Assembly (NCBI RefSeq): GCF_029227915.1
Contig: NC_079876.1
Location: 27,501,828-27,565,827, forward strand
Source: Hydractinia symbiolongicarpus
Lineage: Eukaryota > Cnidaria > Hydrozoa > Anthoathecata > Hydractiniidae
Length of the DNA stretch: 64,000 nt
Direction: 5' to 3'
Below are positions 20,701-32,700 of the stretch, in pieces (the stretch's first letter is position 1; every line of letters starts with the position of its first letter). The translations under genes and the position numbers were made by a program. The notes beneath the pieces were generated by a model. That model searched no databases, had not been told where the DNA came from, and worked only from the letters and a program-made list of their open reading frames with translations.

Positions 20701-22743
20701 AATAACAATTTTAAGCTCTGACTGCATGAAATGCAACATCCTATGTTTTATGACTTTAATCTCTTACTAAAGCAACATACATAAATTTATTGAAAAAAGT
20801 CAATTGGTTTGACCATAGTGGTCATCTAGTTGTAAATGAGTTTCCAGGGACCCGTTTCGTGAAAACCGAAACTGCAATATGATAAAAAAGAAGAATGAAA
20901 AAGAAAGATATTGAGTTAAAACTTGTTAGGAGATGCTTTTAGGCTGGTGTGATGGGATTAGCATAAAAAATGATTCTGTAATAGCTATACTTTCCGAATT
21001 TAGCCATTTAAAGCAGGGCGATAAGTTTTTTTAAAGACAATTATAAATTTTGACTTAACAATTGTAAAAATTTTTAGACAATACGATTTTATTTAGGTGT
21101 ATATGCACGTTACTACAATAACAGACAAAAGAAGCCAGTTATTATATACGTCAAAACGTATATATCTGATCTGTATCTAACACATGGTTTAACGTTGATG
21201 ACTCAATACTAGTATAATATATAACTACACCATGCCACTATAAAGCCGGCGTGATAAAGCCTCAACTTAGGTTTATAGAGGTTCACGTCAGCAATAAGTC
21301 GCCCGCAAGACAAAAATAGAATTAGAAAGACTGCATGTGTCTAAAAAAATACTAAAAACTTAACTAGCTAGCTTTGTGGTAGAGCGTTCGCTTTCAGTAC
21401 GGAAGGTCTTGGTTTCAAACCCCACCGAGTCATGTCAGAGACTATAAAAGTGTGAATCTATCCTTTCTGCTTAGCGTTCAGCATGAGAATAGGATTGATA
21501 TTGCGGTTGTCTAGTTGAGTGATTGCTGTGCTTGAACAACTTTCATAGCTCAAATGGGAGCTTTAAATGTGCTAGGACTTTCTTCGCAGGACCCTTGTTG
21601 ATAGCAGTACCAACAGGAACTAAAAAGGCTATCCTGGGTAAGTAATTTCAATAATAAAATAATAATAGGCATCTTCAGTAATTCTAATCACAAAACCCTC
21701 TGAGAATTCTGTGGCTTGGTAGCTAGCTATAGCTAGCTAAAAGTACTTTCACTTTTAACTATAATATGAATTAAAGATAGCTAAAAATCATAATTAAAAA
21801 AGTGTATAGCTAGCTACCTTGGTTTGCACAACCTTTGTAGCTACAAAAGTACGTCTTGGACCTTTGCTTGCTAGCTAGCATAGATGGCTGAAAACTTTAA
21901 AATAAATATATATTTAAAATTTGTTTGTAGCCAAAAAAAAGCGAAGCAACACTGCAATCATGTTTTCTTGAAGCAAAAACACTTTAGGTAACTTGTTTCA
22001 GATTAAAAATAAAACTCTATCCTTGATTTCGATCCAAGATTGTTTTGCATAAATTATAGCAATACGGTGTTCTCGGCGGTCCGCATGCAATTCTTAACAA
22101 AATGACCAAATTTTGCATAAATTAAAAATCAGCACGAATCGTGCTGATTTTAACCAGCCTGGCCCAGGGTCATTTCTTCGCGCCGTCTCGGATATCAAAA
22201 AAGCGAAAAATTGCCCTGGGAACGAGGTTGCGTTTTAAAGTATTCCTGTAGAAGTTAATTGTTTTAAAATAAACACACAACTGTCCTTACCTTTTTACCA
22301 GTATTTTCTGTCGTCTTAACATTAAGAAGAGCTTTTAAATTCCTGTTTTTTGATGAATCTGTGGCGACCTGACCAGTGTTTGATTTTCGTTTCAAATTTA
22401 CCATTTCAACTTTCAGTTCGTACACGTCCTGTTTTGTAGCATCTAGGTCGTTTTTGATGTGGAAATAAGCGAACGACGTCATAACCATGACACTGACGAA
22501 AAGCAACAACAACAGAATTATGACTGACTTCGATCTGGAAGTTCTCATTCCCGATAAAACATTACCAAAATGGTAACCATTCCAGTATTGAGTCGATTTT
22601 CTCTCGATCGGAAGACCCGACAATCTGTAGATGCTGTCACACTCAGTGTCGCAAAGAACTGCGCTTTCTCTACAGGTCTGCTCTTCATCTCCGACGCCAC
22701 TGTCCGCGCTTTTTTGTGTAGAGTAAAACAACTTTTCAGACAT
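17757..22743 (-). CDS. TNF-superfamily ligand, type II membrane protein
   Basis: Four exons, minus strand: 22743-22291, 19241-19181, 18992-18886, 18014-17757. All junctions are GT-AG and phases agree (0, 1, 0). The product has 292 residues. Exon 1 encodes a cytoplasmic N-terminus, a membrane segment at residues 73-94 and a helical, Lys-rich stalk. Exons 2-4 encode a TNF homology domain (about 152-292): SFIAINLIGRN, HPIADW, YITIKVTGYYYVYAQMFF (near the TNF signature) and the C-terminal VKLEKGEDLAVSS plus TQFGIYLLKEL, equivalent to the G-D-x-L...T-x-F-G-x-x-x-L ending. A Cys pair (CMTVC) sits where many TNF ligands have a disulfide. The ligand would form a cell-surface or shed trimer that signals through TNF receptors. 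An additional small exon in the 3-kb first intron cannot be excluded, but none is needed. Confidence 0.85.
19972..20045 (+). repeat. Dispersed repeat, copy in TNF-like intron 1
   Basis: ACCTCGTCCCCAGGCCCATT...ATGACCCTGGGTCA. The same sequence occurs inverted at 22155-22230, and its CCTCGTCCCCAGGG-like end recurs near 24396 and 52166. The two copies face each other across about 2.1 kb in the same intron and look like ends of a transposon family. Confidence 0.6.
21365..21655 (+). repeat. tRNA-derived SINE in TNF-like intron 1
   Basis: Begins with TTGTGGTAGAGCGTTCGCTT (A-box-like) and GGTTTCAAACC (B box, 21411-21421), the spacing of a tRNA promoter. It continues with an unrelated body and ends in an AATAATAAAATAATAATA tail. 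The surroundings (20.3-21.9 kb) are rich in TAGCTAGC motifs. Confidence 0.6.
22155..22230 (-). repeat. Dispersed repeat, inverted copy in TNF-like intron 1
   Basis: Reverse complement of the repeat at 19972-20045 (AGGGTCATTTCTTCGCGCC... CCTGGGAACGAGGTTG). Confidence 0.6.
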
Positions 22744-23150
22744 GTTCTGTTAGCTTGAGTGTTAAAAATAAATTATTGAAAGTTGTAATGTTTTCATCTC
22801 CATAGCGTAAATTCCCTTAACTTGAGGCTCTCCTCCACAATATTGAAAAAAGTTGTTTGCATAATGTTATTTTTTAAGTTTAGAACAACCGCGTTTGTTT
22901 ATTTTATTAACATCGATCGAGCATTGACTGTGCACGCACGATCAAATTTTGACTTTGTATTCTAAAAATTAGGGTATTTTTAAAGACAACATGATCACAT
23001 ATTGTGATCTAACACTCAGAGATCATCTGTGTACATACAAGACACAGTGATGTTTCTAATTAAATTAAAAACCTCGTAATTAAGGTTGGCTAAGTTACAA
23101 TTAAAGCATAAATAGACATACGATAGTTAGTAATTAATGAGACTATGAAA
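22744..23150. other. Upstream region of the TNF-like gene
   Basis: Expected to hold promoter and 5' UTR of the minus-strand gene starting at 22743. I cannot point to a definite TATA box or start site. Confidence 0.3.
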
Positions 23151-24310
23151 AGGGAGATTGTTATTCTAGGAAGTTAAGAAACGTATTTAGTTTTCCCCTC
23201 GAAACATAAAAGCACAAAACAAGTGTCCATGTAATCAGGTGTACTTAAAAACTATGTTTTTGCACATGGAGACATTATAGATTACCAAAATTTACAGAAA
23301 CATTTCGAATTTTCCTACATGCGCGTGCATTCTAGTAGGTAAAAAGCAGAACCATGCAAGGCAATATGGATAAAGAAAGTAATGAATTTTTTTGCAAGAT
23401 CCAAAAGGCACTGAAATTGATTTTTCTAACTCTACTCTTTTTTTAAAAAAAGTATTGATAATTTTAAGGGCTTCTATGTTCACTGTTTGGGGCTGTTTTT
23501 TATATTTCTCACTTACAGAAATTTGCGCGCATCTCCATTGTATGTCCATGTCAGTGTAATAAAATATCGCCACTGACTGAAAAAATCCCATAGTAAATAC
23601 TGTTCAGAAACTTTCGAATTGAAAAGTCTTTGTATTTGAAAAGCATACGAGTATTCTTCAGACCTTCTTGGAAATGACAGACTTAGTAGCGATCTAAATA
23701 GTTCATTAACGTCATTAGATGAAGAGCATTTAAAGTTTATGATGTCATATTAACCTGTTCTAAACTTTAACTCATAATATGTTCATATATGTGCTTATAT
23801 AATTTCTTTAAGAAAGGTAACGTATGCTCAGTTTTGCATTACAAAATGTGTATATTTAATTTTAAAATGATTTTTTTTACCAATTTCTGGATGTTTAGAG
23901 GTAGCACAACTCGAGAAACTTCTGGTATCAATCCATTTGAAGTTTGGCGGGAAAACACATGTATGGCTGTGAGAAATTTAGGCCTATCAAAAGTCAGATA
24001 AAGGAAACTACTCTGTATACATTCTTTTTAACAAAAATAGAATAAACTTATTCTCAAAAGTGGTCCTTGAATTTTTGAATAGGAAGTTTCAAAACCACAT
24101 GGTCAGTTTGAAGTTTATCATATACTTTTTGAGACAATCCTGACATTTTTGGGGTGAGTAAGAAAAAATTATATAAACATGATTTTTTAGAACTTTTTTT
24201 ATAGATAAGAAAAAGTATTAAAAGTTTCCAATGACTATGCAGATGATAAAATTTTGTTCTTAATTAATCCCATGATGCCATTCATAAAAACACGCGCTTG
24301 GCTAATCAAA
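23150..24310. repeat. Segment duplicated at 24.85-25.42 kb
   Basis: Two blocks, 23165-23260 (TCTAGGAAGTTAAGAAACGT...GTGTCCATGTAAT) and 23968-24310 (TGTGAGAAAT...ATACATTCTT...GTGGTCCTTGAAT), recur in the same order and orientation at 24852-24946 and 25097-25420. The copies have diverged and the spacer between blocks differs (about 710 versus 150 bases). No coding content is supported. Confidence 0.6.
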
Positions 24311-24839
24311 ACAAATCCACATTTGTTCAGTTCAGGGAAATTTCAGAGCTTGTTAGGTTGCTTGTATTGGGACATGTCAAAACAAATCTAACAAGCCCTG
24401 GGGACGAGGTTGGATAGCCTCGAGACATTGGTGGAAGGGTTGTCATGAAGATGAACAAGTGGATACAAGAATATGTTGGGTTTTTTTTAATTACTATCGA
24501 ATTAGATTTCCTGGAAGTTTCTTCTCAGAAGAGATTAATAATAAACTCTTTTGAAAATAAGTACAAATGGAAACTAAAAGAAGTATGTATTATACATTAG
24601 ATTAGATAAATCAAGAGGATCTCACGTTGTCCATCAGTTTGAGAGAGCACAGGTATACTGTCTGGGTGGAGAGCAGAGTATACGTATGAGGTGCTTTCAT
24701 TCCGTTTAATGCGGTGCACCATTTTTGAATAATATCTTTTGTTAAGAAATACATTTCCAGCAACTTTAGTTTATCATTTTTCAACACAGGTTTTGTGTGC
24801 TTTCAGCCTCCATAGCTGGAACTTTTATTTTTATTTTAC

Positions 24840-25420
24840 GTCAAATAGACACACGAGAGTTCTAGGAAGTTAATAAACGTTTTTAGTTTTCCCTAAGAAC
24901 ATGAAAAGCACAAAACAAGTGTCCATGTAATTAGATGTACTTAACCTTATTTTTTGACATTATTGATTAGAAATCTTTTACAAATTTTACATTAACTTGA
25001 AAGAGTAAATATTTACCTAATAAAAAATAAAAGGGTAAAAGTGTTAAAAAGTATTTTTTGGTACATAGAGACCTCGTAGATTACAGGAGTTTTGTGAGAA
25101 ATATATACCTATCCAAAGTTAGCTATAAGAAAATGCTATGTATACATTCTTATTACAAAAATAGATTAAACGTATTTTCAAGAGTGGTCCTTGAATTGTT
25201 GGATAGATAATTTTAAAATGTTATCATCAGTTTGAAATTTATCGTCTATTTAGAAGTTTATTAGACAGTCCTGACATTTTTGAGATTAGTAAAAAAATCT
25301 ATTTAAACATGTTTTTTTGAGAACCCTTAATTAAAAGTTTTCAATGACGATGCAAATGATATGTTTTTCTTATTAATTAATCCCATGATGCCACTCTTAA
25401 AGACACGTGATTGGGTAATA
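24840..25420. repeat. Second copy of the 23.2-24.3 kb segment
   Basis: See the first copy. The shared text includes GTCCATGTAAT, ATACATTCTT and CCCATGATGCCA. This copy is shorter because of a deletion between the blocks. A tract of ACAAT units lies at 25431-25447. Confidence 0.6.
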
Positions 25421-26708
25421 GACATGCAGTACAATACAATACAATACGACATGTGATCGGTGCAGGGAAATTTTATTTTGATCCAAAAAAACTTCCACAC
25501 AAACGAAGGAATTTAATTTCTTACCAATCAGAATAGCGAATCTGCAATACTTAATATTTAGAACAGCTAAACCATAACAGGCCCTGCAGCTGATTGGTTC
25601 CAAAAAAATAACAGAAAACTTCCTGTCATTTTGTCATCATAGCTAACACAAACCACTCAGTCAGCACTATTTTATCAGAATAAGCACAAATAAAAATTGC
25701 AAACATTGGAAGAAAAATTTTTGACATCTGCGAATGTAAACCCATAACTTTTAGAGCCTTTGTAACAAGATATTCATATAGTGAAAAAGTTCACTTCGCT
25801 GTGCTCATGTTGGCCACAGCATGATATTTATGATTGTGATAAACTATCTTAATGGTATCACCCAAAAAGTTATATTGAGATTCTTATATAATGTAAGAAC
25901 ATTGGACTTTTTACCTCAAACTCGCAAGGGACTGGAAAATTTTTTTCAGATAAAGAAAGTTGAAAGCAAGGGAGTTTCGAAAAAGAGAATGTTTGAGATT
26001 AAAAAATACATGGAGCAAGCCACACAACAAAGCGAAAGTCACTAAATTAGATCATTTTTGTAGGAAACACAAAGGTTTTGGGACGGCCCTACCAAATGCG
26101 GCCAAACTAGTGAATTACTTTTCCAAAAACGGACGACTTTTCCGAAAGGGTTTTACCTTTGTTTGAAGGGCCTAGTGTGTAAAATTCTTTCATTCATGAA
26201 ATCTTTATATCGCTCTGAAATTAGCAACTATCATGGGTGAGTTACCAATACCAAATCTAAAGGAAGTAGAACCACTTTGTCACGGCACTGACAAACAACA
26301 CCTATAGTTTTACGGATAATATTTTTCATGTGAAATACATTATTTACAAAAGAAAAGATAGAAAACCTAGTCGCTTTGGCCCCCTTATAAGTAAAATTTT
26401 CGTGAGTTTTATTTTCGCGCGTTTTCATCAACTAACGGATAAAGCTTCCCTAGTAGATACATTTAAACGACTTCCTGTTCGAGTAGAACCAAATTTACCC
26501 AAAAAATCAATTGTGCTAGAGTTTAGGATAGAATGCATTACCATATGCGCAGTTCATTTTCATGTGCTAAAAACGCGCTTACAAATAATTCGCGCTCTTA
26601 AATATCCGCGCAAATACAACTCTTGCGAAAATTTTAATCTATAAAGCTGATCATATTTTGCGTATGAGAACTATAATACATATTATAACATATTAATTAA
26701 CATATCTA
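25421..26708. other. No gene seen
   Basis: AT-rich intergenic DNA. Open frames at 25821-26166 and 26330-26644 (plus) encode basic sequence without a recognisable family. Confidence 0.3.
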
Positions 26709-29700
26709 TCAGTCTGCTTTTCTTAGAATATTCTTTATTATCCATTTTTTGTACTCGGCTACGTTTGTGTACAAACCATACGAATCCGGCCTCGCACACT
26801 CATAACCGGAAGACACGATTCCTGTCGCATACCATCGATCTGTAAAAAGAATTGCAACACAACAGTCCAGTGCAGGTAGCAATGAGCACATATGAAAGAA
26901 GATAATTTTTTATCATAAGATGACAGACGCAAAATATCTTATGGACGTTTCGTTAGCATCATGGGAAATCGTGTACGAATTATGCATGTGTATGTTGAAA
27001 GTAAATTCATCACGCCAAAAAAAGAATTTCTGACACAGAACGGACTGCAATCAATAATAAAAATGTTTAGACAAAGCCAGTTTTTCGCCATTTTTCAAAT
27101 GTGGACAAAAGCGCCTAATAGACAATGCTACTTAGGCTACGCGTACAGTGTATAAAGTAGCATTCTCTAGCATGCCCGCTCACCGAAGTAATACACGTAG
27201 GGGCCAACGAACAACAGTTAGCACATTTCTAAGTTCACTTTGAGCATTTGAAAGTTCAAAATGCGTGAATCTAATATTACGCAATTACTTGTGGCTGCGA
27301 ACTTCGAAATTAGCTGACTTGTCTCAACATATTGGACAACATAACAAGATTTTAGATTGTAATGTCTAATAACAGCTTTAAAAAAGATTATGTGAATTCC
27401 TCCCTATACAATACTCATACAAACACCTCAACAATGTAATGCAATGTTCTCTGTTAAGCATGAAGAAAGGGCGTAAAAACCCCAAGATTTTAAAACTCGT
27501 TCCATGCAATTGTTTATTCACTTTTACTTGCATTTTTAGATGCATATGTTATGTAATTTTGTGGATAGACGAAAAGTTTTCAAAGACAATGAACACCTTT
27601 TTCTCTTACAAACTAGTCTATTTTTACTGCCTGAAATAATCGGAAGAACGGAAATGTTATTCGGATTGAATTTCGGATTGTTCGGATTTTCTACTTTAAT
27701 TTTTTCCTGCATGTGACCAAGCAAAAACTTACCTTCTTTGTTACAAACAAGTCCTCCACCACTATCATAGTTGCACGCATCTATGCCGCCATTTTTATAA
27801 CCAGCACAGATTAACTCTTTTGGGTTCACTGAGTTATTGTAAGCGACTTCTATGTTACAGACAGAGTTCGGTACCGTGTAAACTTTCGCGTGACGTAATT
27901 CATCCGGTTGCGTACCATTATAAGAGGTGTGGCCCCAACCGACTACGTAACAGTTGTAATAATCGTCGATACGTTTGTTCCTGTCGGGTAGACAAACAGT
28001 TGGCCGTGTTGTTACGTTGAACTTTATTGAATGTTTCAGCTGCATTAGAGCTGGAAGTAAAAAAAACGTGAAGCCTAGATAATAGATGTCATTTTTTCTT
28101 TGCAGGTTGGTAAAAATATTTTTGACAGAAAAAAACGTCTTTATTACTCAATGTACAGTGGAATCCCCCTAAAGCGGACACCCTATAAAGCGGACAGCCC
28201 TCTAAAGCGGACAAAAATTTTTGCACCGGCAGAATTTAGGTCAAACTCTCATAAAAAAATCTCTATAAAGCGGACGATTATAACGCGGACACTCTATAAA
28301 GCAGACAAAAATCTTTGCACCAAATGACAGTTTCCCTTATAAACACTCCCTATAAAGCGGACAATGGAAAAATAACGAGATGAAATGTCACTTTTTCTTA
28401 AAATTTAAACCATTTTACTTAGTACATCTTTGAGTTTTGTTATTTACCGAGTCCAACACTGTCCTTATATTTTTCTCGGCCCACTCAACTGCCTTTTCAA
28501 CACCAATTAATTGGTACTGGGCAGGAATTTCTAGTCCGTAGCCAGCACCACGGTTCACTCGCTTCCCAGTCACTTTACATCCGATGGTACAGTTAGGAAG
28601 CGACATGAATTTGTTGAATAGTTTGCTAAGGTTTTTAGGGACGTGCCCAACTACTTTATCGTCATCTGTAACAGCTACAGCAAACTTGTCATGTTCGTTA
28701 TCTTCTTCCGCTTTTAAACAAAAATTCTCTTCTCCGACTTTTGGGCTCCATATGTCCATGTAAGCATGGTATCCACGGATAAACGAGTCGAAGCGATATT
28801 CTTTCTGTTTTATAAGGATAATCTCAATCTGTTTGTCAATGTTTTTGAGAAGCATCTCATTTAGTTGAACGTTCGACATATCTGTGTTCTCTTCAGCTTC
28901 TTTAACTTTAAAATAGCATTCGAATCGTGAAGACATTGCAGCGTAAAATTTTAAACTGGAAAGAATTTCGAATTTTGAATTTCTAATGCACATTCAACAT
29001 GGCAATGTCGAAGCAGCAGCTTGCTGGTAAACTAGCGAAGAAAACTTTATCATTAGATGATAAGATCAAGTTTTTGGATTTCGCCAAAAAAAATCCAGAA
29101 CTTGGATGTAGAAAACTAGCAGACATTTACAAGATTGGAAAGACAGCCGCAGCAAATATTTTAAGAGACGAAAAGAAAATTCGTGAACAACATGAAATTT
29201 TTCGTGAGAAAACAAAAAAACGTAACCGCCATGGCAAGTATCACAAGATAAATGAGATCTTATTCGAATGGTACAAAAGATGTTGCGCTTCTAACATCTA
29301 CCCTAATGGTGTAATGCTTAAAGAGGAGGCGTTGGAAATTAAGGAAAAACTTAAGAACAGCGATTTTGATAATTTCTCCGCCTCTGACGGTTGGTTGGAT
29401 CGTTGGAAAACAACATATTCCGTCAAAGAACGTCGTATTGTTGGTGAAGCTGGTGACGTTTCTACAGAAACGGTTACTTCCTGGATGGAGAGGATCAAAG
29501 AATTGGTTGAAGGTTATTCACTAGAAAATATTTGGAACATGGACGAGTCTGGCTGTTTTTTTAAAGCTCTACCGGCCAAAGGGTTAGTGGAAAAAGGAAA
29601 ACAAGCAAAAGGTGGGAAAAAGTCAAAGCTTAGATTAACTGTCGCTTTTTTTGTAAATGCAGCTGGGGAAAAGATCAACCAGCCTGTTGTTATCTGGAAG

Positions 29701-32700
29701 AGTAAAGTCCCGCGTTGTTTTAAAAAATTGAAAGATCCATCGCGTCCAGCTAACGTTCACTACTTTTCAAATCCTAAATCTTGGATGACATCTCAAGTAA
29801 TGGAAACTGTACTGGCACGTTTTAACAGAAAACTTTTATTTGAGGACAGAAAAGTTATTCTTTTTCTGGACAACGCCACCTGTCATCCGGAGTCAATGAT
29901 AGGCCAGTTTTCACAAATCAAAATCATTTTCTTACCGAAGAACACAACTTCAAGGCTTCAACCACTCGATGCGGGGATCATCCAAAACTTCAAGGTGAAG
30001 TACAGAAAAAGACTGGTCAAATACGTGCTTGCAAGGATCCAGGAGAATAAATCTGCAACTGAAATTATCAAGAGCGTAGACATACTTATGGCTATTCAAT
30101 GGGTTCAAGATGCGTGGAAAGAAGTAACCAACTTGACCATCAAAAATTGTTTCGAGAAATGTGGCGTAGTTCAAGGAGAAAGTGAATTGATGGAAGATCA
30201 AGAAGATGACTTGGAATTTGAAGCTCTGGTGAAGGAATTAACTGAAGATATGTCTGCTGCAGAATACATCGATTTTGACGCCGATGTTCCAGCTTCGGAG
30301 CCAAGAATTAACGAATTAGAAATAAATTGGCGACATCAAATCCGAGAAGCTAGCATTAACGCAATTGAAAATCCAGAGATGGCATGTCAGGTCGAAGAGA
30401 TTTCCGAGGATGATGATGAGAGTGAAGACGTGGTTGAAGAAGAAATGCTTGGTTTCACCGAGCTAATCACTATGCTTGATAAAATTAAGCGATCTACTAT
30501 TTTTGATGATACATGCCAAGAAATGTTGTCAACCATTACGAAAAAGATTGAGGAACTTCAGCTTCAAAATAGAAAACAATCCTCAATCAAAGATTATTTC
30601 AAATAGGGAGAAAAACGTGTATTGAAAGACCTATAAGATAAATGAAATATATCTTCGTAATATAACTTGGTTTCTTAGTTTATAACCTTAGCAACACTTA
30701 AAGGTTGGTTGCAACACCGACAAATTTGAGCTGCTAAACTTACTTTACACAGCCAACTTGGGTTCTTTGCTCGATAAGCTAAATCTATTGATGTTGCCGT
30801 CTACCCTAGTGTTGCAAGTCACCCCATGATACCCGCCAGTACTACAAAAAAAGCTTTTTTGGTCAAAATTAGGTCTAAAACTAATTTTTTGGTCAACTTC
30901 CTATAAAGCGGACATCCCTCTAAAGCGGACACTTTTTTTTGCACCAATGGTGTCCGCTTTAGAGGGATTCCACTGTACCAACTTGCATAGAGACAAGAGT
31001 GTGTCCTGTCTTCACTTAAGATTGTTTTTCATTCATCGCATAATCACAATTGATACACACGTGTGATAATTGATAGCATGTGCATCAAAGTATTTTCAAT
31101 CACATGAAAAAAGATATTTCGCGATACTAAATTATTTTACTATTTACAGCTACGTAAGGCATAACCTCTATAATAATAAAAGCTGTATTTTGTCTGTCTG
31201 CGAAAAAATATCGTGTTACAGAAACACGAAATGTGATATATAAAGGACGTGAACCCCTTTGGTTTTCCCGTATACGTTTGTCTGCCACCTAAAATAGTAC
31301 CGCAAGTAGCGAGACGCATGCCTAAGGTTATAAAAAGTGCGGGCAAACCCGTGGATGTTTACATGGGCAATCGATTAGTATAGCAATAATTCCTGAAATT
31401 CTTATGATCAAGAAAGTTGACTATTTATTTAAGCTCTTATTCAGCAGTTATTAAATTAGTGTGTATGCAAAAGTTAAACTTCAATCGATTACATAATTGG
31501 CATTTAATAGTGGACTGATTTTTCATGTATTGGTGTTATTATTGGTACTTCTTTATCACAACAGATACAATTCAAAACAACGTAACGTACAGTGACAGTT
31601 TGTTTACGTAATTTTGAAAATTACAGCTATTTTTTGACAATGAATTTTACGGTAAGAAATTTTCGCAAAACCCAATTTTTTTGTAATTAATTTCCCCGAA
31701 TTAATTTTTGCAAGTGAGAGAAAGCAGTAAAGTTTGCGGAAAATAGCATTCGCGGTTGGTTGGACAGGTATTGATTAAGCATTGATCACTTATTCTACGA
31801 AAGATTATTTTGAATCATTTGATCTGCGAAGCTGAAATGTGTGAAATGCTTCAGAAATTTGTTGGTTCTGCCCAAAACTAAAGACATCATATGTTCATTA
31901 TTAAAACCATATTTGTTCTTTTTGCCCGTTCTTCAAAATGATAGGCTTGCGGAGCTGCTCTTATTTTTGTTATATGTTTTCTCAAACGCAAAGATGTTCA
32001 TGGTTTATGCAAGAGAGTGACATAAGCTATTATTTAAAAAATATAGATTTGAATGAAGCTATACTACATCAGAGGATTACTTAACAGTTGTATAATGTTT
32101 GCAATTTTGCTGAATTAAATTTCCAGGGTCACAAAAACTCCCTGATATTTCGTAGAATTCAACTTCACCAATCTCTTAAAAAACGCAAAATTATACTTCC
32201 CGCGAAAATCTCTGGCGGTAAGTATTTTTTTAAAAAAAGACTTCGAGATATTCATTTCTTTTTTACAATAGTGTAAAATGGAACAGGAACACTTCTAAGA
32301 AAGCAAATCCGAACACAGTGTCACATAAATAAACTTAATCTGCTTCTATGATCATGGAAATGCTTCTATGGTTATTAAAACGCATCTATTGTCATGACAA
32401 ATTACGAAAAAATGACAGTTTTTAGCCCTCCTGCTGGTGCAATATTATCACTGACAACAGATTAACATTGCGTCATTGTTTCGTGAAGTATAGCTATTTA
32501 AGTTTTGTTAAAATGCAAATAACTTCTAACAATAAATCCATTTAACATTTACGTTGAGGGGAGCGCAAGGTAAAGCAAAGTCTAAACACATACCTATATC
32601 GTGATGTCCCATAGCCCACTGTTTTGGTTTATTTCCATAACCAGCTAGATTATAGTTGGCATGTGCAATGATTCTCTTAGCCTGTATTCGCTGTTCAGAT

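Larger units (their letters stand above)
28156..30975. mobile_element. Complete Tigger/pogo-type DNA transposon with two divergent genes
   Basis: 2,820 bases flanked by TA on both sides (28154-28155 and 30976-30977), the tc1/mariner-superfamily target duplication. The left end CAGTGGAATCCCCCTAAAGC and the right end (complement of 30949-30975) differ at one position over the first 27 bases. Both ends carry repeated TATAAAGCGGACA motifs (left 28156-28365, right 30898-30975), likely transposase-binding arrays. Inside are a plus-strand transposase and a minus-strand HIRAN-like gene with starts only bases apart. The element lies in intron 4 of the serine protease gene. Both reading frames are intact, so the insertion is probably recent. 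Confidence 0.9.

Noticed and set aside
22570-22758. Plus-strand frame over TNF exon 1
   Set aside because: Shadow of the real minus-strand exon.
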